The position numbers and the translations under genes are program-made. Of a stretch of DNA of 64,000 nucleotides, positions 17,778-27,484 are shown piece by piece. The notes below the pieces were generated by a model. It was not told where the DNA came from and ran no database searches. It was given only the letters and a program-made list of their open reading frames with translations. The first letter of the stretch is position 1; the number at the start of each line of letters is the position of its first letter. Where the stretch lies: assembly GCF_027257155.1 (NCBI RefSeq), contig NZ_JAPWDU010000006.1, forward strand, positions 62,001 to 126,000, read 5' to 3'. The DNA comes from Cerasicoccus sp. TK19100 (lineage in GTDB: Bacteria > Verrucomicrobiota > Verrucomicrobiia > Opitutales > Cerasicoccaceae).

Positions 17778-18014
17778 CTAGCTGCGGCCCTCCTCGATGA
17801 GCGAGTGAAGCTCCTCAGCGCGAAGCACGCCACGGGTGGTCTGGCGGAGCCGACGCGCCTGGTCGCGGAATCGCACCGGTCGGTCTTCCTGCTTTAAGCC
17901 AACACTCAGGCAATGCAGGATTTCGTTTTCCAGACTACGGTGATCGCGCTTGGCGCGGAACTTCAGGCGGCGCAACAACTCAGGTGGGATATCAATGCCG
18001 GTCGGGGTTGGCAT
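17778..18014 (-). CDS. FitA-like ribbon-helix-helix antitoxin (orphan)
   Basis: A 78-residue protein starting at the ATG at 18014: MPTPTGIDIPPELLRRLKFR followed by a helix with RSLENEILHCL, the ribbon-helix-helix pattern of FitA/VapB antitoxins. The C-terminal tail would bind a PIN toxin, but no PIN gene follows: 17622-17777 shows only hairpin sequence. It may be a solitary antitoxin or a relic. It sits 41 bases after the beta-helix gene on the same strand. Confidence 0.78.
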   Translation of the reverse strand: MPTPTGIDIPPELLRRLKFRAKRDHRSLENEILHCLSVGLKQEDRPVRFRDQARRLRQTTRGVLRAEELHSLIEEGRS

Positions 18015-18055
18015 AAGCAAAAATTTATCGCTGCCATTAGCAAAATGCAAGTCCG

Positions 18056-20065
18056 TTAGTGCAAATTCTCCGCCGAAAATGTCGCGCTAGGTGCCTTGTT
18101 TGACGGGGAGGGTTTGGTCACGGGTGAGCCGTAGAGCGGGATCACAAACTGCGGGCCCCGCTCGGGCTCCAGTCCCCGGTTGGGGAACTGGCTGGCGGCA
18201 ACGGTGGTCTGCTCGCCGTTGCACGATTCCATGATCGCCGTGTGGATGGTGTTGTGCGCCTGCCAGCCGTTGCTGGTCGTGGTCACGCGCAGTTGGGCGT
18301 CCTCGGTGAGGAACGACGGGTGCCTGGCCCCGCCGCAGTTGAGCACGCCGCCAAGCACTTCGGTGCGACCGCCATTGATCGTGTGAAACGCCGTGGCGTC
18401 GTCTTCGGTTTTATAGCCGAGCACCCACAGGTCGCCGCCGTCGTTGAGCACCATGGGTTCGCCGCGCTCGGGGTTTATTTGCCGAGCCCAGACCTGCTGG
18501 CCCCGGAAGGCCATGCAAACGCGGTCATGCCCCTTCGTGCCGGGGATGACCCCCGCCGTGCAAGCGATGTTGTCGAGGAATACTTTGCCGCCACTCACGC
18601 CGTTGCGATAGAGCGGCAGGGTCTGCGTATGCACGTCGCTGATGACGAGTGTGCGCTTGCTGGCGTGGTCGATTGTGTAGTGTTCGCCGCTCCACTGCTC
18701 CCAGGCAAAGAGGTCCTCGAACAGCAGTGGCGTGTCGGAATCGCCGCGAACGATGAATGCGCCCTGGTCTTTTAATTGACGCAGATTCGGGCCAGCAACG
18801 AGGTCCACAAAATGAAATGCCACGCGGTTGACCCCTGCCGGGATGACTACCGGGCTGTCGAGCAGGTATTTGCCAGGTGCAAACTCGACGACATCCGCGC
18901 CGGAGTTGAGCGCCTGTTGGATGGCTGGCGCGTCGTCGGTTTGGCCGTCGCCCAGCGCGCCAAAGTCATTGACGAGGCAGCGGTGGATCGTCTCCGGGGC
19001 CTCTGGCGTTTCTTCAACGTTCAGGCGCGGCATGATGTCGTCGGCGATCGCTTCGCCGGGTAGCACGATTTGGTCGATATCGCGGTCTCCCTCGAAGCCG
19101 CGCACTTGCACGTTTGCCGCGTAAATATAGCCGTCGCGCAGTTCGATGCTCTTGCCGCCGCGGCCTTGCAGCAGCGAGTCGATCAAAACCAGTAAGCCTC
19201 CGGCTCCGTCGGTGAGCACACCGGCGGAGCAATTTTCCACGCGGATGTTCCGCAAGCTCGCCGACGGGCGACCGGTGAAAACGCCCAACTGGCAATGGGT
19301 CACCGAAATATCTTCACCGGCCATATACATCGTGGCGGTGCTGGAATCGATGTGCAGGCCGGTTTGGAAGCCGTTGATCGTAATGTGCTTGAGTAGAATG
19401 CCCGAGTAATTGCAGTGACCGAGCATCAGGCCACGTGAGGCCGCGCCATCGGGGCAGGTGATCGCCACATTGCGCACGCAGCCGGTGTTGTTGGCATAAA
19501 AATCCAGGCCGACGGCGGCCGGGTTGCCCGCGCCGACGTCGATCGTCAAATCCTCGACGTAGTTCGACATCGCGACATTGGTGCGATGGCCGCGCATCAG
19601 CGAGACCACTGCCCGCGGCACCTCACCCTGAAATGCCTTGGCGTGATCAGCGAGGCGGATGACAGTCTTGCCCGGGCCATCGCCACGGAGGCGGATCTGT
19701 GCATTGAGCTCGGACTTGCTGGAGTTGGTTAGATTCGCGTGGTCGTAGAGAATGCGGTCGCTGATTTGGTAAATGCCTTCCGGCAGATAAATGGTCGGCA
19801 CGTAGGGCAGGTGGGCAGGAAAAATCCCCACGACTTTGCCGTTCTCCTTGCGGTTTTCGAAGCCGTCGGGGTGGTAGCCGTCGTTGAAGGGCAAGGCGGA
19901 AATCTCGTCCAGCGCGCGGCCAAAGGCACCCATGGTCAGGGCGGTGGCGGCGTTCATGGCAGCAATGAGGGCTTGGGTGCAATCGCGCTCGCCGGTGGGG
20001 TCCGCGTTAAAGGGGGCTTGGGTCACATCCCAGCGCCAGGAAATGGGGAGGAAATCAGAAATCAT
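18056..20065 (-). CDS. pectate-lyase-3-type beta-helix protein
   Basis: A 669-residue protein with two copies of the Pectate_lyase_3 entry motif: PTGERDCTQALIAAMNAA near the N-terminus and FGALGDGQTDDAPAIQQAL near residue 370. Repeating N/V/I-rich strands between them fit a right-handed parallel beta helix. It probably binds or cleaves an acidic polysaccharide. No signal peptide is visible at this start. It follows a sulfatase gene by 67 bases, and a LacI regulator is divergent from the pair. Confidence 0.85.
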   Translation of the reverse strand: MISDFLPISWRWDVTQAPFNADPTGERDCTQALIAAMNAATALTMGAFGRALDEISALPFNDGYHPDGFENRKENGKVVGIFPAHLPYVPTIYLPEGIYQISDRILYDHANLTNSSKSELNAQIRLRGDGPGKTVIRLADHAKAFQGEVPRAVVSLMRGHRTNVAMSNYVEDLTIDVGAGNPAAVGLDFYANNTGCVRNVAITCPDGAASRGLMLGHCNYSGILLKHITINGFQTGLHIDSSTATMYMAGEDISVTHCQLGVFTGRPSASLRNIRVENCSAGVLTDGAGGLLVLIDSLLQGRGGKSIELRDGYIYAANVQVRGFEGDRDIDQIVLPGEAIADDIMPRLNVEETPEAPETIHRCLVNDFGALGDGQTDDAPAIQQALNSGADVVEFAPGKYLLDSPVVIPAGVNRVAFHFVDLVAGPNLRQLKDQGAFIVRGDSDTPLLFEDLFAWEQWSGEHYTIDHASKRTLVISDVHTQTLPLYRNGVSGGKVFLDNIACTAGVIPGTKGHDRVCMAFRGQQVWARQINPERGEPMVLNDGGDLWVLGYKTEDDATAFHTINGGRTEVLGGVLNCGGARHPSFLTEDAQLRVTTTSNGWQAHNTIHTAIMESCNGEQTTVAASQFPNRGLEPERGPQFVIPLYGSPVTKPSPSNKAPSATFSAENLH

Positions 20066-20132
20066 GCTTGAAAATCAATGGGATGATTCTAGCGCGTTCG
20101 GTATTCCGGGCAAGTTAATTAATCGCTTGATT

Positions 20133-21470
20133 CTAGGTGAAAGAATACGGATCGGCGGTATCGGTAATCCACGACCGCAGTAGCTCGCGGTGATGCTCCA
20201 GGGCCTGCCGGTGCGCGGGGTCCAGGCAGAGGCTTTGTGTTTCGCCCGGATCGCTGGCCAAGTGGAACAGTTGTTCGCGGATATCACCGGAATCGAAGTG
20301 GACGTATTTGTAGTCGGCCGTGCACAGCATGCGGCCATTGGTTGGCCCTGGCTGACCGTAGGCCAGATGCAGATTCGTCTGCGAAACCACGTATTCGTGC
20401 GCAGTGCGCGCAGTGCCCTCGACCATCGGGCGAACACTCCGGCCGAGAAGATCGGCGGGAGCGGGCAGGCCCGCATAGTCCAGTAGAGTCGGGAACAGAT
20501 CCAGGCAGGCGTTGACCAGCGCGGTGTCGTTTTCCGCCGCTTCGCAGCCACCCGGCGGGACGACGATAAACGGCACACGCGCCGTCTCTTCGTAGAAGAT
20601 ATTCTTCTGATGCCAGCGGTGGGCGGCGTTGCCGTCGCCGTGATCACTGAAGAAAATGATCGCTGTGTTGTCGGCCTGGCCGGAATCATCCAGCGCATCC
20701 AGCAAGCGGCCAATGCGGGCGTCGACCAGCGACACGAGTTGCTGGTAGGCCCAGCGGTATTGGCGCCATTGGCCCTCGTCGAAGGTCGCGCCGATGTATC
20801 CTGGGGCTCCGTCACGGGCGGCCTTCAGGCCCAGTTGGTGCTCGCGGATTGCATCGGGCTCGTGGGCGGGTATCGCGAAGTTGGCCGGCAGGGGTGGGCA
20901 CTCGTGCGGAGGCGGGAAGGGCGGCAAATCGCCGTTTTTATAAGACTCCTCCTGCCCACTGATCATGCGAGCCACCTCGCAGATGTCATGCGGGTTTACA
21001 AACGATGCGAAGAGGAAAAAGGGCTGTTCGCGCTCCTTGAGCAGGAAGTCGCGGATGGGCTGCTCGATGTCGGCATCCAAGTGGTTGCCGCGCATGTGGG
21101 CAGTGGTGCGAAAGCCGTGCCAGTCGAGGTCTGCCGAGTCGTGTTCGATGTGCCACTTGCCGATGTAGGCGGTGTCGTAACCGGCCTCGTCGATGAGTCG
21201 GCTCAGCGGCTCGCCGTTCATCTGGCCTTGCGAGATGTTATACATCACGCCGGTCTCGTGTGGCATGAGCCCCGTCAGCATGCTGCATCGGGCGGGCACG
21301 CAAATCGGCTGGCTGGTGTAGGCCTTGTTAAAGCGAATGCCCCGTGCGGCCAGGCGATCCAGATTCGGCGTGTGGAAGTAGCCGCCGCTGGCACAGCCGA
21401 GCGCGTCGGCACTTTGCTGGTCCGTCATGATCACCAGCAGATTCGGGGGCGCGGGGATGGGGGGATACAT
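20133..21470 (-). CDS. type I sulfatase
   Basis: LLVIMTDQQSADALG at the N-terminus is the metal-binding strand, and CVPARCSMLTG contains the CxPxR formylglycine motif with Cys57 as the residue to be oxidised. Other core motifs are GKWHIEH and FFSDHGDGNA. It should remove sulfate esters from a polysaccharide or degradation product. No signal peptide is visible, so it may act on imported oligosaccharides in the cytoplasm. The C-terminal domain of the pseudokinase fusion in this window lacks the cysteines needed to activate it. Confidence 0.94.
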   Translation of the reverse strand: MYPPIPAPPNLLVIMTDQQSADALGCASGGYFHTPNLDRLAARGIRFNKAYTSQPICVPARCSMLTGLMPHETGVMYNISQGQMNGEPLSRLIDEAGYDTAYIGKWHIEHDSADLDWHGFRTTAHMRGNHLDADIEQPIRDFLLKEREQPFFLFASFVNPHDICEVARMISGQEESYKNGDLPPFPPPHECPPLPANFAIPAHEPDAIREHQLGLKAARDGAPGYIGATFDEGQWRQYRWAYQQLVSLVDARIGRLLDALDDSGQADNTAIIFFSDHGDGNAAHRWHQKNIFYEETARVPFIVVPPGGCEAAENDTALVNACLDLFPTLLDYAGLPAPADLLGRSVRPMVEGTARTAHEYVVSQTNLHLAYGQPGPTNGRMLCTADYKYVHFDSGDIREQLFHLASDPGETQSLCLDPAHRQALEHHRELLRSWITDTADPYSFT

Positions 21471-21507
21471 CGTTAGATTATGCTATTTTGGCAATGGAAA
21501 GGCTGAC

Positions 21508-21523
21508 AATCAATTTGTTGATT
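21508..21523. promoter_or_regulatory. candidate LacI-family operator
   Basis: AATCAA-TTTG-TTGATT, a perfect 6-4-6 dyad between the divergent sulfatase and LacI-type regulator genes. Position and symmetry suit a LacI-family operator, though the central CG usual for the family is absent. Confidence 0.45.
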
Positions 21524-21608
21524 TTTGTTGTATAAATCGGGTTTTCCGAAAATAACGCAGACTTACCCCCAAAACAACCTCCCACCTACTCCAGCGAACA
21601 TACGACCG

Positions 21609-22646
21609 ATGCAAAGATCGCGTAAGACCGTAAAAATCAAGGACATCGCCGCTGAGCTTGGCGTGTCTAATTCACTTGTATCCAAGGTAATCAGCGGGAA
21701 CCTCGGCACGACGAAAGTCCGCCCCGAGCTACAGGAAAAAATCCTCAAGCGAGCCAAGGAACTCGACTTCCGCCCCAATCCACTTTCCTCCGCGCTCAAG
21801 CGTGGGCGCTTTGGTGCCATTGGCCTGCTGATCCACCCGATCGGCGTGCCCGGCAGTGAGTTGCTCGACCGCCTGCTCATGGGCGTGACGAAGGAGCTGA
21901 ACAACCACGGCCTGCGCCTCTGGTTGCAATTTTTTGAAGACGATCAGGGCTTTTTCGACTTCTGCAATCAGGAGATTTACCGTTCGGTGGATGGCCTGAT
22001 CGTCGCCGGTGTTCCCCATCGCGAAACGTATTCGCTGATCGAAAATTTGAACAAAGACGGCCTGCCGGTGGTAACCAGCTTTCGCCGGCATTCGGTGCCC
22101 GGCGTGGCGAACATCACCTACAGCGACAAGTTGCAGGGCAAACTCGCGACGCAACACCTGATTCAAAAAGGCTGCCAACGCCCGGCGTTTCTATGCACCG
22201 ATGATCCGGAGGATCAGCGCGAGGTTGGCTATCGTGAAGCTATGGCGGAGGCGAAGCTCAGTGTCGATCAAGGCCTGCTCGTTTCCACGGAAAAGTTTCC
22301 GCAAATGCACATTTTCAGCTTTATGGCTGGCCGGGCCATGGCCGAGAAAATGGTGACCAGCGGCCTGAAGTTCGACGGCATTATTGCCCAGTCGGATCAG
22401 CAGGCCATTGGCGCGATCAACTACTTGCGCGAGCAGGGCATCAAGGTGCCCGAGCAAGTGCGCGTTATCGGGGTGGACGATTCGCCGATGTGCACGGCTT
22501 CCACGATTCCGCTCAGTTCGGTGTCGCCGGAGATGGCGACCATCGGACACGAGCTAATTAAAAACCTCGTCGGCTACATCGATGGCAAAAAGCCCGAAAG
22601 CATCGATATCACGCCCAAGCTGATTGAGCGCGAATCGACGCGTTGA
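21609..22646 (+). CDS. LacI family transcriptional regulator
   Basis: The N-terminal helix-turn-helix VKIKDIAAELGVSNSLVSKV (about residues 7-26) and hinge are followed by a periplasmic-binding-protein-like sensor domain (IGLLIHPIG, GVDDSPMCTASTIPLSSV). The 345-residue length from the ATG at 21609 is typical; the frame opens upstream at a TTG at 21525. It is divergent from the sulfatase/beta-helix operon and probably controls it in response to a sugar. Confidence 0.94.
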   Translation: MQRSRKTVKIKDIAAELGVSNSLVSKVISGNLGTTKVRPELQEKILKRAKELDFRPNPLSSALKRGRFGAIGLLIHPIGVPGSELLDRLLMGVTKELNNHGLRLWLQFFEDDQGFFDFCNQEIYRSVDGLIVAGVPHRETYSLIENLNKDGLPVVTSFRRHSVPGVANITYSDKLQGKLATQHLIQKGCQRPAFLCTDDPEDQREVGYREAMAEAKLSVDQGLLVSTEKFPQMHIFSFMAGRAMAEKMVTSGLKFDGIIAQSDQQAIGAINYLREQGIKVPEQVRVIGVDDSPMCTASTIPLSSVSPEMATIGHELIKNLVGYIDGKKPESIDITPKLIERESTR

Positions 22647-22689
22647 TTACCAGACCTCGCCGAAGTATGGTTCGAATGCCGGCTGGTGT

Positions 22690-23679
22690 TTAAGCCGTTA
22701 ACGCATCCAGCTCATCGAGCCAGGTTTGGCGTTTGGCTTCGTCGACGAGTGCGACTTCGAGGCCGTTGCGCACTAGCTGGACGAGCTCTTCGCGGGTGAA
22801 ATTACGGTAGTGGTGGAGTGCCTCGTAATCGTCGAGCAGATTGTTGCCGAAGCTGATCGGGTCGTCGGTGCTCACGGTTACTTTGACGCCGGCGTCGAAG
22901 AGTTCGCGAATCGGATGGTTCTCCAGCGTGACGCCTGGCGAGAGCTTGGCGTTGCTGATCGGGCAGATGTCGAGCGCGATGCCATTGGCTTTGATTTGGT
23001 CCAGCAGCATTGGGTCTTCAACCGAGCGAATGCCGTGCTGGATACGCTCGGCACCGATCTCCACCAGCATGCGGCGAACGAAATCCGGGCCGAGAAATTC
23101 TCCGGCATGCGCCTTGGTGAATTTATCCGCGACGCGAGCAGCGGCGTATATTTCGGCTGTCCACGGCTCGATGGGTAAGTCCTCCGGGCCATGCAAATCG
23201 ATGCCGGCGAGGCCGTCCCAAGTGAGCGCGTCTTCGATCACCGGACGCATTTTGGGGCCGCAGCCACTGTGGTGAATACCCATGAAAAGGCGCACTTCCA
23301 GATCCTTCGGCACGGCCTCTAAAACTGCCAGGTGAATCTCCTTGGCGTCCAGTCCACCAAACTCCGACACACCGCTGGCAAAGCTGCACTCCACGTATTT
23401 AACGCCGAGCTCCAGGTGCCGCTCGAACTGCATTTTCGCGGAGCGGTAATATTGCTCAGGTGAGGTGTGCCAAGCGAAGCCCCAGTCGAGCAGCTCCTGC
23501 TCGAAGTGCGTGAAGTCGCGGTATTTAAAACCGTCGGTCCAGGATTCCGGGGTCGGCTCGTCGGGGCGTATTTCACGGAGCAGCTCCAGTGGTAAGCCGC
23601 CTTCGAGGTGGAGGTGGGTTTCAGTTTTTGGTAGTTTGCGTAGAAACTCGCGCAGTTCTGGATCGGTCTTTCGTGGCAT
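22690..23679 (-). CDS. add: adenosine deaminase family protein
   Basis: KTETHLHLEGG (zinc ligands His22 and His24), the HAGE catalytic region, ERIQHGIRS, LDICPISNAKLS and VTVSTDDP cover the adenosine/adenine deaminase active site. The protein has 329 residues. Substrate could be adenosine, adenine or another purine; the short form cannot be separated by eye, so the symbol is tentative. It converges on the LacI gene. Confidence 0.9.
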   Translation of the reverse strand: MPRKTDPELREFLRKLPKTETHLHLEGGLPLELLREIRPDEPTPESWTDGFKYRDFTHFEQELLDWGFAWHTSPEQYYRSAKMQFERHLELGVKYVECSFASGVSEFGGLDAKEIHLAVLEAVPKDLEVRLFMGIHHSGCGPKMRPVIEDALTWDGLAGIDLHGPEDLPIEPWTAEIYAAARVADKFTKAHAGEFLGPDFVRRMLVEIGAERIQHGIRSVEDPMLLDQIKANGIALDICPISNAKLSPGVTLENHPIRELFDAGVKVTVSTDDPISFGNNLLDDYEALHHYRNFTREELVQLVRNGLEVALVDEAKRQTWLDELDALTA

Positions 23680-23777
23680 AGGTGCAGTCGTTTAAAATTC
23701 GACGCGAACATAGGCGATGCTTTGCGCGGACCGAAGGAAAAACTTCGCTTATTATGTTGATAGATCTTTCGAAGGTG

Positions 23778-23912
23778 GCGGCCGGTGTCCTCACCAGCCA
23801 GAGCATGCCACGATTAGATCGAATTGGTCCGCGCTAAACTATACCCACGAATTATTGTTCGCTGATAATTACATCAAGCGGCCTAGATTCTGGCCGGTGG
23901 TGACACCGGCCG
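23778..23912. repeat. imperfect inverted-repeat element
   Basis: The left arm 23778-23802 and right arm 23888-23912 are 25 bases each, complementary at 22 positions; both carry GGCCGGTG. An 85-base AT-rich loop lies between. No tandem heptamer is visible, so this seems a different class from the heptamer elements. It fills the gap between the adenosine deaminase and the hybrid kinase. Confidence 0.8.
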
Positions 23913-23944
23913 CTACCTCGGATACGGTTGAAAGCATTCCTCCG

Positions 23945-26900
23945 CTACACCGTGCGCTTTTGCGAGGCGAGGATGAGGGAGTCGGTCAGTTCTTCCAGGG
24001 CGAGTGGCTTGGAAAGGTAGTCATTGGCACCGGCGTCGAGGCACTTTTTGCGATCGCCGGGGAGGGCGTTCGCGGTAACGGCGATAATGTGCGCGCCCGC
24101 AATTTGTTCGCCGTGCTTGCCGTCGCGGATGTCGCGGGTGATGTCCAGGCCGCTCTTACCGGGGAGCTGGATATCCATCAGCACGCAGTTGAACTTGTGC
24201 TCGGCAATTAACTTAACGGCCTCGTCTTCGTCGGCGGCGATTTTAAACGTGTAGCCCATGCCGTTGAGAATGTCGCGCGTGAGCTGTTGGTTCACCGGTT
24301 CGTCTTCCACGACGAGAATGGTGAGCGGCGCCAGCACGGCCAGCGGCGTGTTTTTCTGATTGGGCAATAGGGTGGGCTTGGGGGATGCGGCACCGCGGTT
24401 GAGGAAGACGTGGAAGGAGAAGGTCGAGCCCTTGCCGTCTTCGCTTTCGACGACGATGTCGCCGCCCATTTTTTCGACGAGGCGCTTGCTGATCACGAGG
24501 CCCAGGCCGGTGCCGCCAAACCTGCGCGTCGTGGAAGAGTCGGCCTGCGAGAAGGGCTGGAAAAGATTTTGCACCTTGTCTTTGGGGATCCCGACGCCGG
24601 TATCTTTGACCGCCACATCGACGCGGCAGCGACCCAACTGCTCGGTATCTTTAACTGCGACAATCACGTCCACGGAACCTTTTTCGGTGAACTTCACGGC
24701 ATTGTTGACGAGGTTGAGCAAAATCTGGCGCAGACGGTGCGAGTCCCCCAGAAATAGGTCCTCTGACTCGCCCTTGAATTCGTAATTGATCTTCACGCCC
24801 TTCTGGTTGGCCTTCACGAGGATGAGCTCCAGCGCCTCCATGACGGTTTGTTCGAGCGAGAACTCCTGATACTCCAGCTCGACGCCGCGGGATTCGATCT
24901 TGGAGTAGTCGAGGATGTTGTTAATTAACTCCAGCAGTGCTTTGCCGCTTCGGTTGACGATGGCCAGCCACTCGCGCTGCTGGTCGTCCACCTGGGTCTG
25001 CGCGAGCAAGTCGGTGTAGCCGAGGACGGCGTTCATCGGCGTGCGGATCTCGTGGCTCATCATGGCGAGGAATTCGCCCTTGGCCATGTTCGCACGGTCG
25101 GCATCTTCCTTGGCCTTGCGGAGTTGCTCCTCGCCGCGTCGGCTTTGGATAAAGCTGCCGAGGCTGCCGGCGGCCACGCTGAGGGAGGCGATTTCGGAGT
25201 CGTTCCAAGCCCGTGGGTTGTCGTCGCAAAGTTCAAACGCGCCCCAGAACTCACCGTCGACAAAGACCGGTGCGAGCAGCACGGATTTTATTTTCCGCTC
25301 GTTCATGAGCTCGGACATCTTGCCGGGAGTTGCGGCGGAGTGCTGCACGACCTCGCCATTGGCCAATCGGGTGGTCCACTCATCCGGGAGCTCATTCCAG
25401 TTCAGTGACGGGTCATTGTTGCGGGTGAGCTTGGCGAAGGGGGCATTGGTCCAGCGCCAGGGCGTGGCGTCGGTGGAGCGGCGTTGCTCGCGCTCGGGAT
25501 CACTGGCTACCAGACGAATGGAGTCTACCTGCGCATAGCGGCCAATGCAGTCCAGCGCGCTGCCGACTCCTTCGTTGAGATCCTTGCTGGCGAGTAAGGC
25601 GTTGGTCGCCTCCGCGACGCCTTGCAGCACGCGGTCGCGCAGTTCCAGGTCTTCCTGGGCGCGCTTGCGGGCGGTTATTTCATAGGCTACCCAGATGATG
25701 CCATCCAGCGTTTCCATCTCGGTATTTTCGCGCATGGGCGCGAGGCGACCTTCAAACCAGAATTCCTCGTTGTCGTGGCGCAGGGGGTATTCGATGCTTT
25801 CGGCCTCGCCGGTGCGGAGCACTTTGCTGATGGCGTCATGGAAGGCGGCGGCAAGATCAGCTTCCCAGAAGTCGGCAATGTGCTTGCCCTGCCAGGATTT
25901 AATATCCTGATAGGCCCCACTGCGCTGGGCGGCGAAGACTTCGAGGAACTTGCCGTTGGCCGAGACGATGAACGCCGCGTCGGGCAGGGCGTCAATAAAG
26001 GCCTGTAGGTGCTGTTCGTTGGACGCCGCTTTTTCCTCACTGCGGAGGACTTCGGTGATGATCGCAGCCAGGAAGAAAGTCGTTGCGCTGAGAATGCCCA
26101 CGAAGACCCAGATAAACTCGGGCGGTGTGGAAATATACTTCTGCGTCGGCCCCAGAACCTGGAGGATTTCCCAGATCGCCATGATCGCGATGATGACGAC
26201 ACCGGCCGTCGCGCCGCGTTGGCCGAAGCGAATGCCACCCCAGAAGACCACGGGAAACATCGCGAGCTCCAGCGGGTATTTCAGCGTGTCCGTCGGTGCC
26301 CAGCTGTCGAAGACGGCAAAGGCCAGGCCGAGCAAGACAATCAGCCAAATGAAGACTTCAAATATCTGCCGGTTGCGCCAGTTGATCTTCGTCCGGCCGG
26401 TCCAAACGAGGGCAAAGGGCGCCAGCACGAGGATGCCCACGGCTTCGGCAAGCCACCACGGTGTGAGCAGGCGGTTGAACTCAAACCACGGAATCTCGTC
26501 GACGTGCGCACAGAGAATCACGGAGGTCAGCGCCGCCAATAGCAGGCCGCACATGATCGGCCCCAGCGCGAGAAACACAAAGACATCCCGGATCGCCTCC
26601 ATCGCGTAGTCCTTGAGGAAGCGCCGCAGCATGTACGAGGTAAATCCGACGGAAATAGCGATGGCTACGCCGCGCTCGACGGCGAACAACCAGCCAAAGG
26701 GCAGGTTAAGGCCATGCCAGGCAATGGCGGTGGCGACAAACGCGCCCAGGTAAGAATAGCCGCCGCGCACCGTGATCGCCAGAGCGAACCCCGTCGCTGG
26801 CCATAGCAGAAAGACGCTGCTTTCGTTGATGGAATGCCCGATCGGCATCCACGCGCCAATCTCCATGAACAAAAGATAGCCCAATACGGCCGCAATGTGA

Positions 26901-26992
26901 CGCAATATCTGCATCCACCAGCTAACTTTTCGACTCGGGGGGTCCTCGGTTTGCGTGGCGAGGTCTTTTACCGCTGATACGGCTGTATCCAT
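23945..26992 (-). CDS. MASE1 hybrid sensor histidine kinase/response regulator
   Basis: About 1015 residues from the ATG at 26992. Order: MASE1 membrane sensor (about eight segments, residues 25-305), PAS (about 330-450), GAF (about 470-620), coiled coil, HisKA with MSHEIRTPMNAVLGY, HATPase_c (NAVKFTEKG, DTGVGIPKDK, GTGLGLVISKRLV), and a C-terminal receiver (VVEDEPVNQ, LMDIQLPG with the phosphoacceptor Asp, and YLSKPL). The signal sensed by MASE1 is unknown. A phosphorelay partner is not adjacent. An upstream TTG at 27031 is less likely as start. Confidence 0.93.
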   Translation of the reverse strand: MDTAVSAVKDLATQTEDPPSRKVSWWMQILRHIAAVLGYLLFMEIGAWMPIGHSINESSVFLLWPATGFALAITVRGGYSYLGAFVATAIAWHGLNLPFGWLFAVERGVAIAISVGFTSYMLRRFLKDYAMEAIRDVFVFLALGPIMCGLLLAALTSVILCAHVDEIPWFEFNRLLTPWWLAEAVGILVLAPFALVWTGRTKINWRNRQIFEVFIWLIVLLGLAFAVFDSWAPTDTLKYPLELAMFPVVFWGGIRFGQRGATAGVVIIAIMAIWEILQVLGPTQKYISTPPEFIWVFVGILSATTFFLAAIITEVLRSEEKAASNEQHLQAFIDALPDAAFIVSANGKFLEVFAAQRSGAYQDIKSWQGKHIADFWEADLAAAFHDAISKVLRTGEAESIEYPLRHDNEEFWFEGRLAPMRENTEMETLDGIIWVAYEITARKRAQEDLELRDRVLQGVAEATNALLASKDLNEGVGSALDCIGRYAQVDSIRLVASDPEREQRRSTDATPWRWTNAPFAKLTRNNDPSLNWNELPDEWTTRLANGEVVQHSAATPGKMSELMNERKIKSVLLAPVFVDGEFWGAFELCDDNPRAWNDSEIASLSVAAGSLGSFIQSRRGEEQLRKAKEDADRANMAKGEFLAMMSHEIRTPMNAVLGYTDLLAQTQVDDQQREWLAIVNRSGKALLELINNILDYSKIESRGVELEYQEFSLEQTVMEALELILVKANQKGVKINYEFKGESEDLFLGDSHRLRQILLNLVNNAVKFTEKGSVDVIVAVKDTEQLGRCRVDVAVKDTGVGIPKDKVQNLFQPFSQADSSTTRRFGGTGLGLVISKRLVEKMGGDIVVESEDGKGSTFSFHVFLNRGAASPKPTLLPNQKNTPLAVLAPLTILVVEDEPVNQQLTRDILNGMGYTFKIAADEDEAVKLIAEHKFNCVLMDIQLPGKSGLDITRDIRDGKHGEQIAGAHIIAVTANALPGDRKKCLDAGANDYLSKPLALEELTDSLILASQKRTV

Positions 26993-27146
26993 GATCTGAG
27001 TTTCGATTTCTGGGGGAAAATTACAAGCCAAGCAGCTTACTTTTTTCCATCCTTGGTTAATCGGGAATAAATGTTATCTGTTTCCAAGGTATTCCGGCGC
27101 TATTCCTGCTTGCGCCAAGCGGCCAAATTAGCGAAATAGATGACCC

Positions 27147-27458
27147 ATGCCGATTTACGTTTACCAGGTGATTAACGCGGATGGCAGCGAAGGCGAGATG
27201 TTTGAAGTCGAGCAGTCCATGTCCGACGCTCCACTGAAGCAGCACCCCCGCTCGGGCGAGCCCGTCCGCCGTGTTTTTCAACCACCCAATCTCGCCACCA
27301 AATACACTCCCGGTGCCACCAAGAGCAAGCTGGAGAATAAAAACGTGGAGCGCGCCGGCTTTACCAAATACGAGCGCGACAAATTGACTGGCACTTATCA
27401 TCGCACGGCTGGCGCGGATAAGCGAGCACCGGACACCATCAACCCCAGCCAACTCTAA
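27147..27458 (+). CDS. FmdB-like small protein lacking zinc cysteines
   Basis: A 103-residue protein beginning MPIYVYQVINADGSEGE, with EQSMSDAPL, HPRSGEPVRRVFQPP: the FmdB/zinc-ribbon regulatory pattern. The CxxC pairs that bind zinc in typical FmdB proteins are absent, so it is a metal-free variant. It precedes the pseudokinase fusion by 26 bases and is probably cotranscribed with it. Function unknown. Confidence 0.8.
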   Translation: MPIYVYQVINADGSEGEMFEVEQSMSDAPLKQHPRSGEPVRRVFQPPNLATKYTPGATKSKLENKNVERAGFTKYERDKLTGTYHRTAGADKRAPDTINPSQL

Positions 27459-27484
27459 CTGACCTGTTTCCTTAAGCTGCTATC

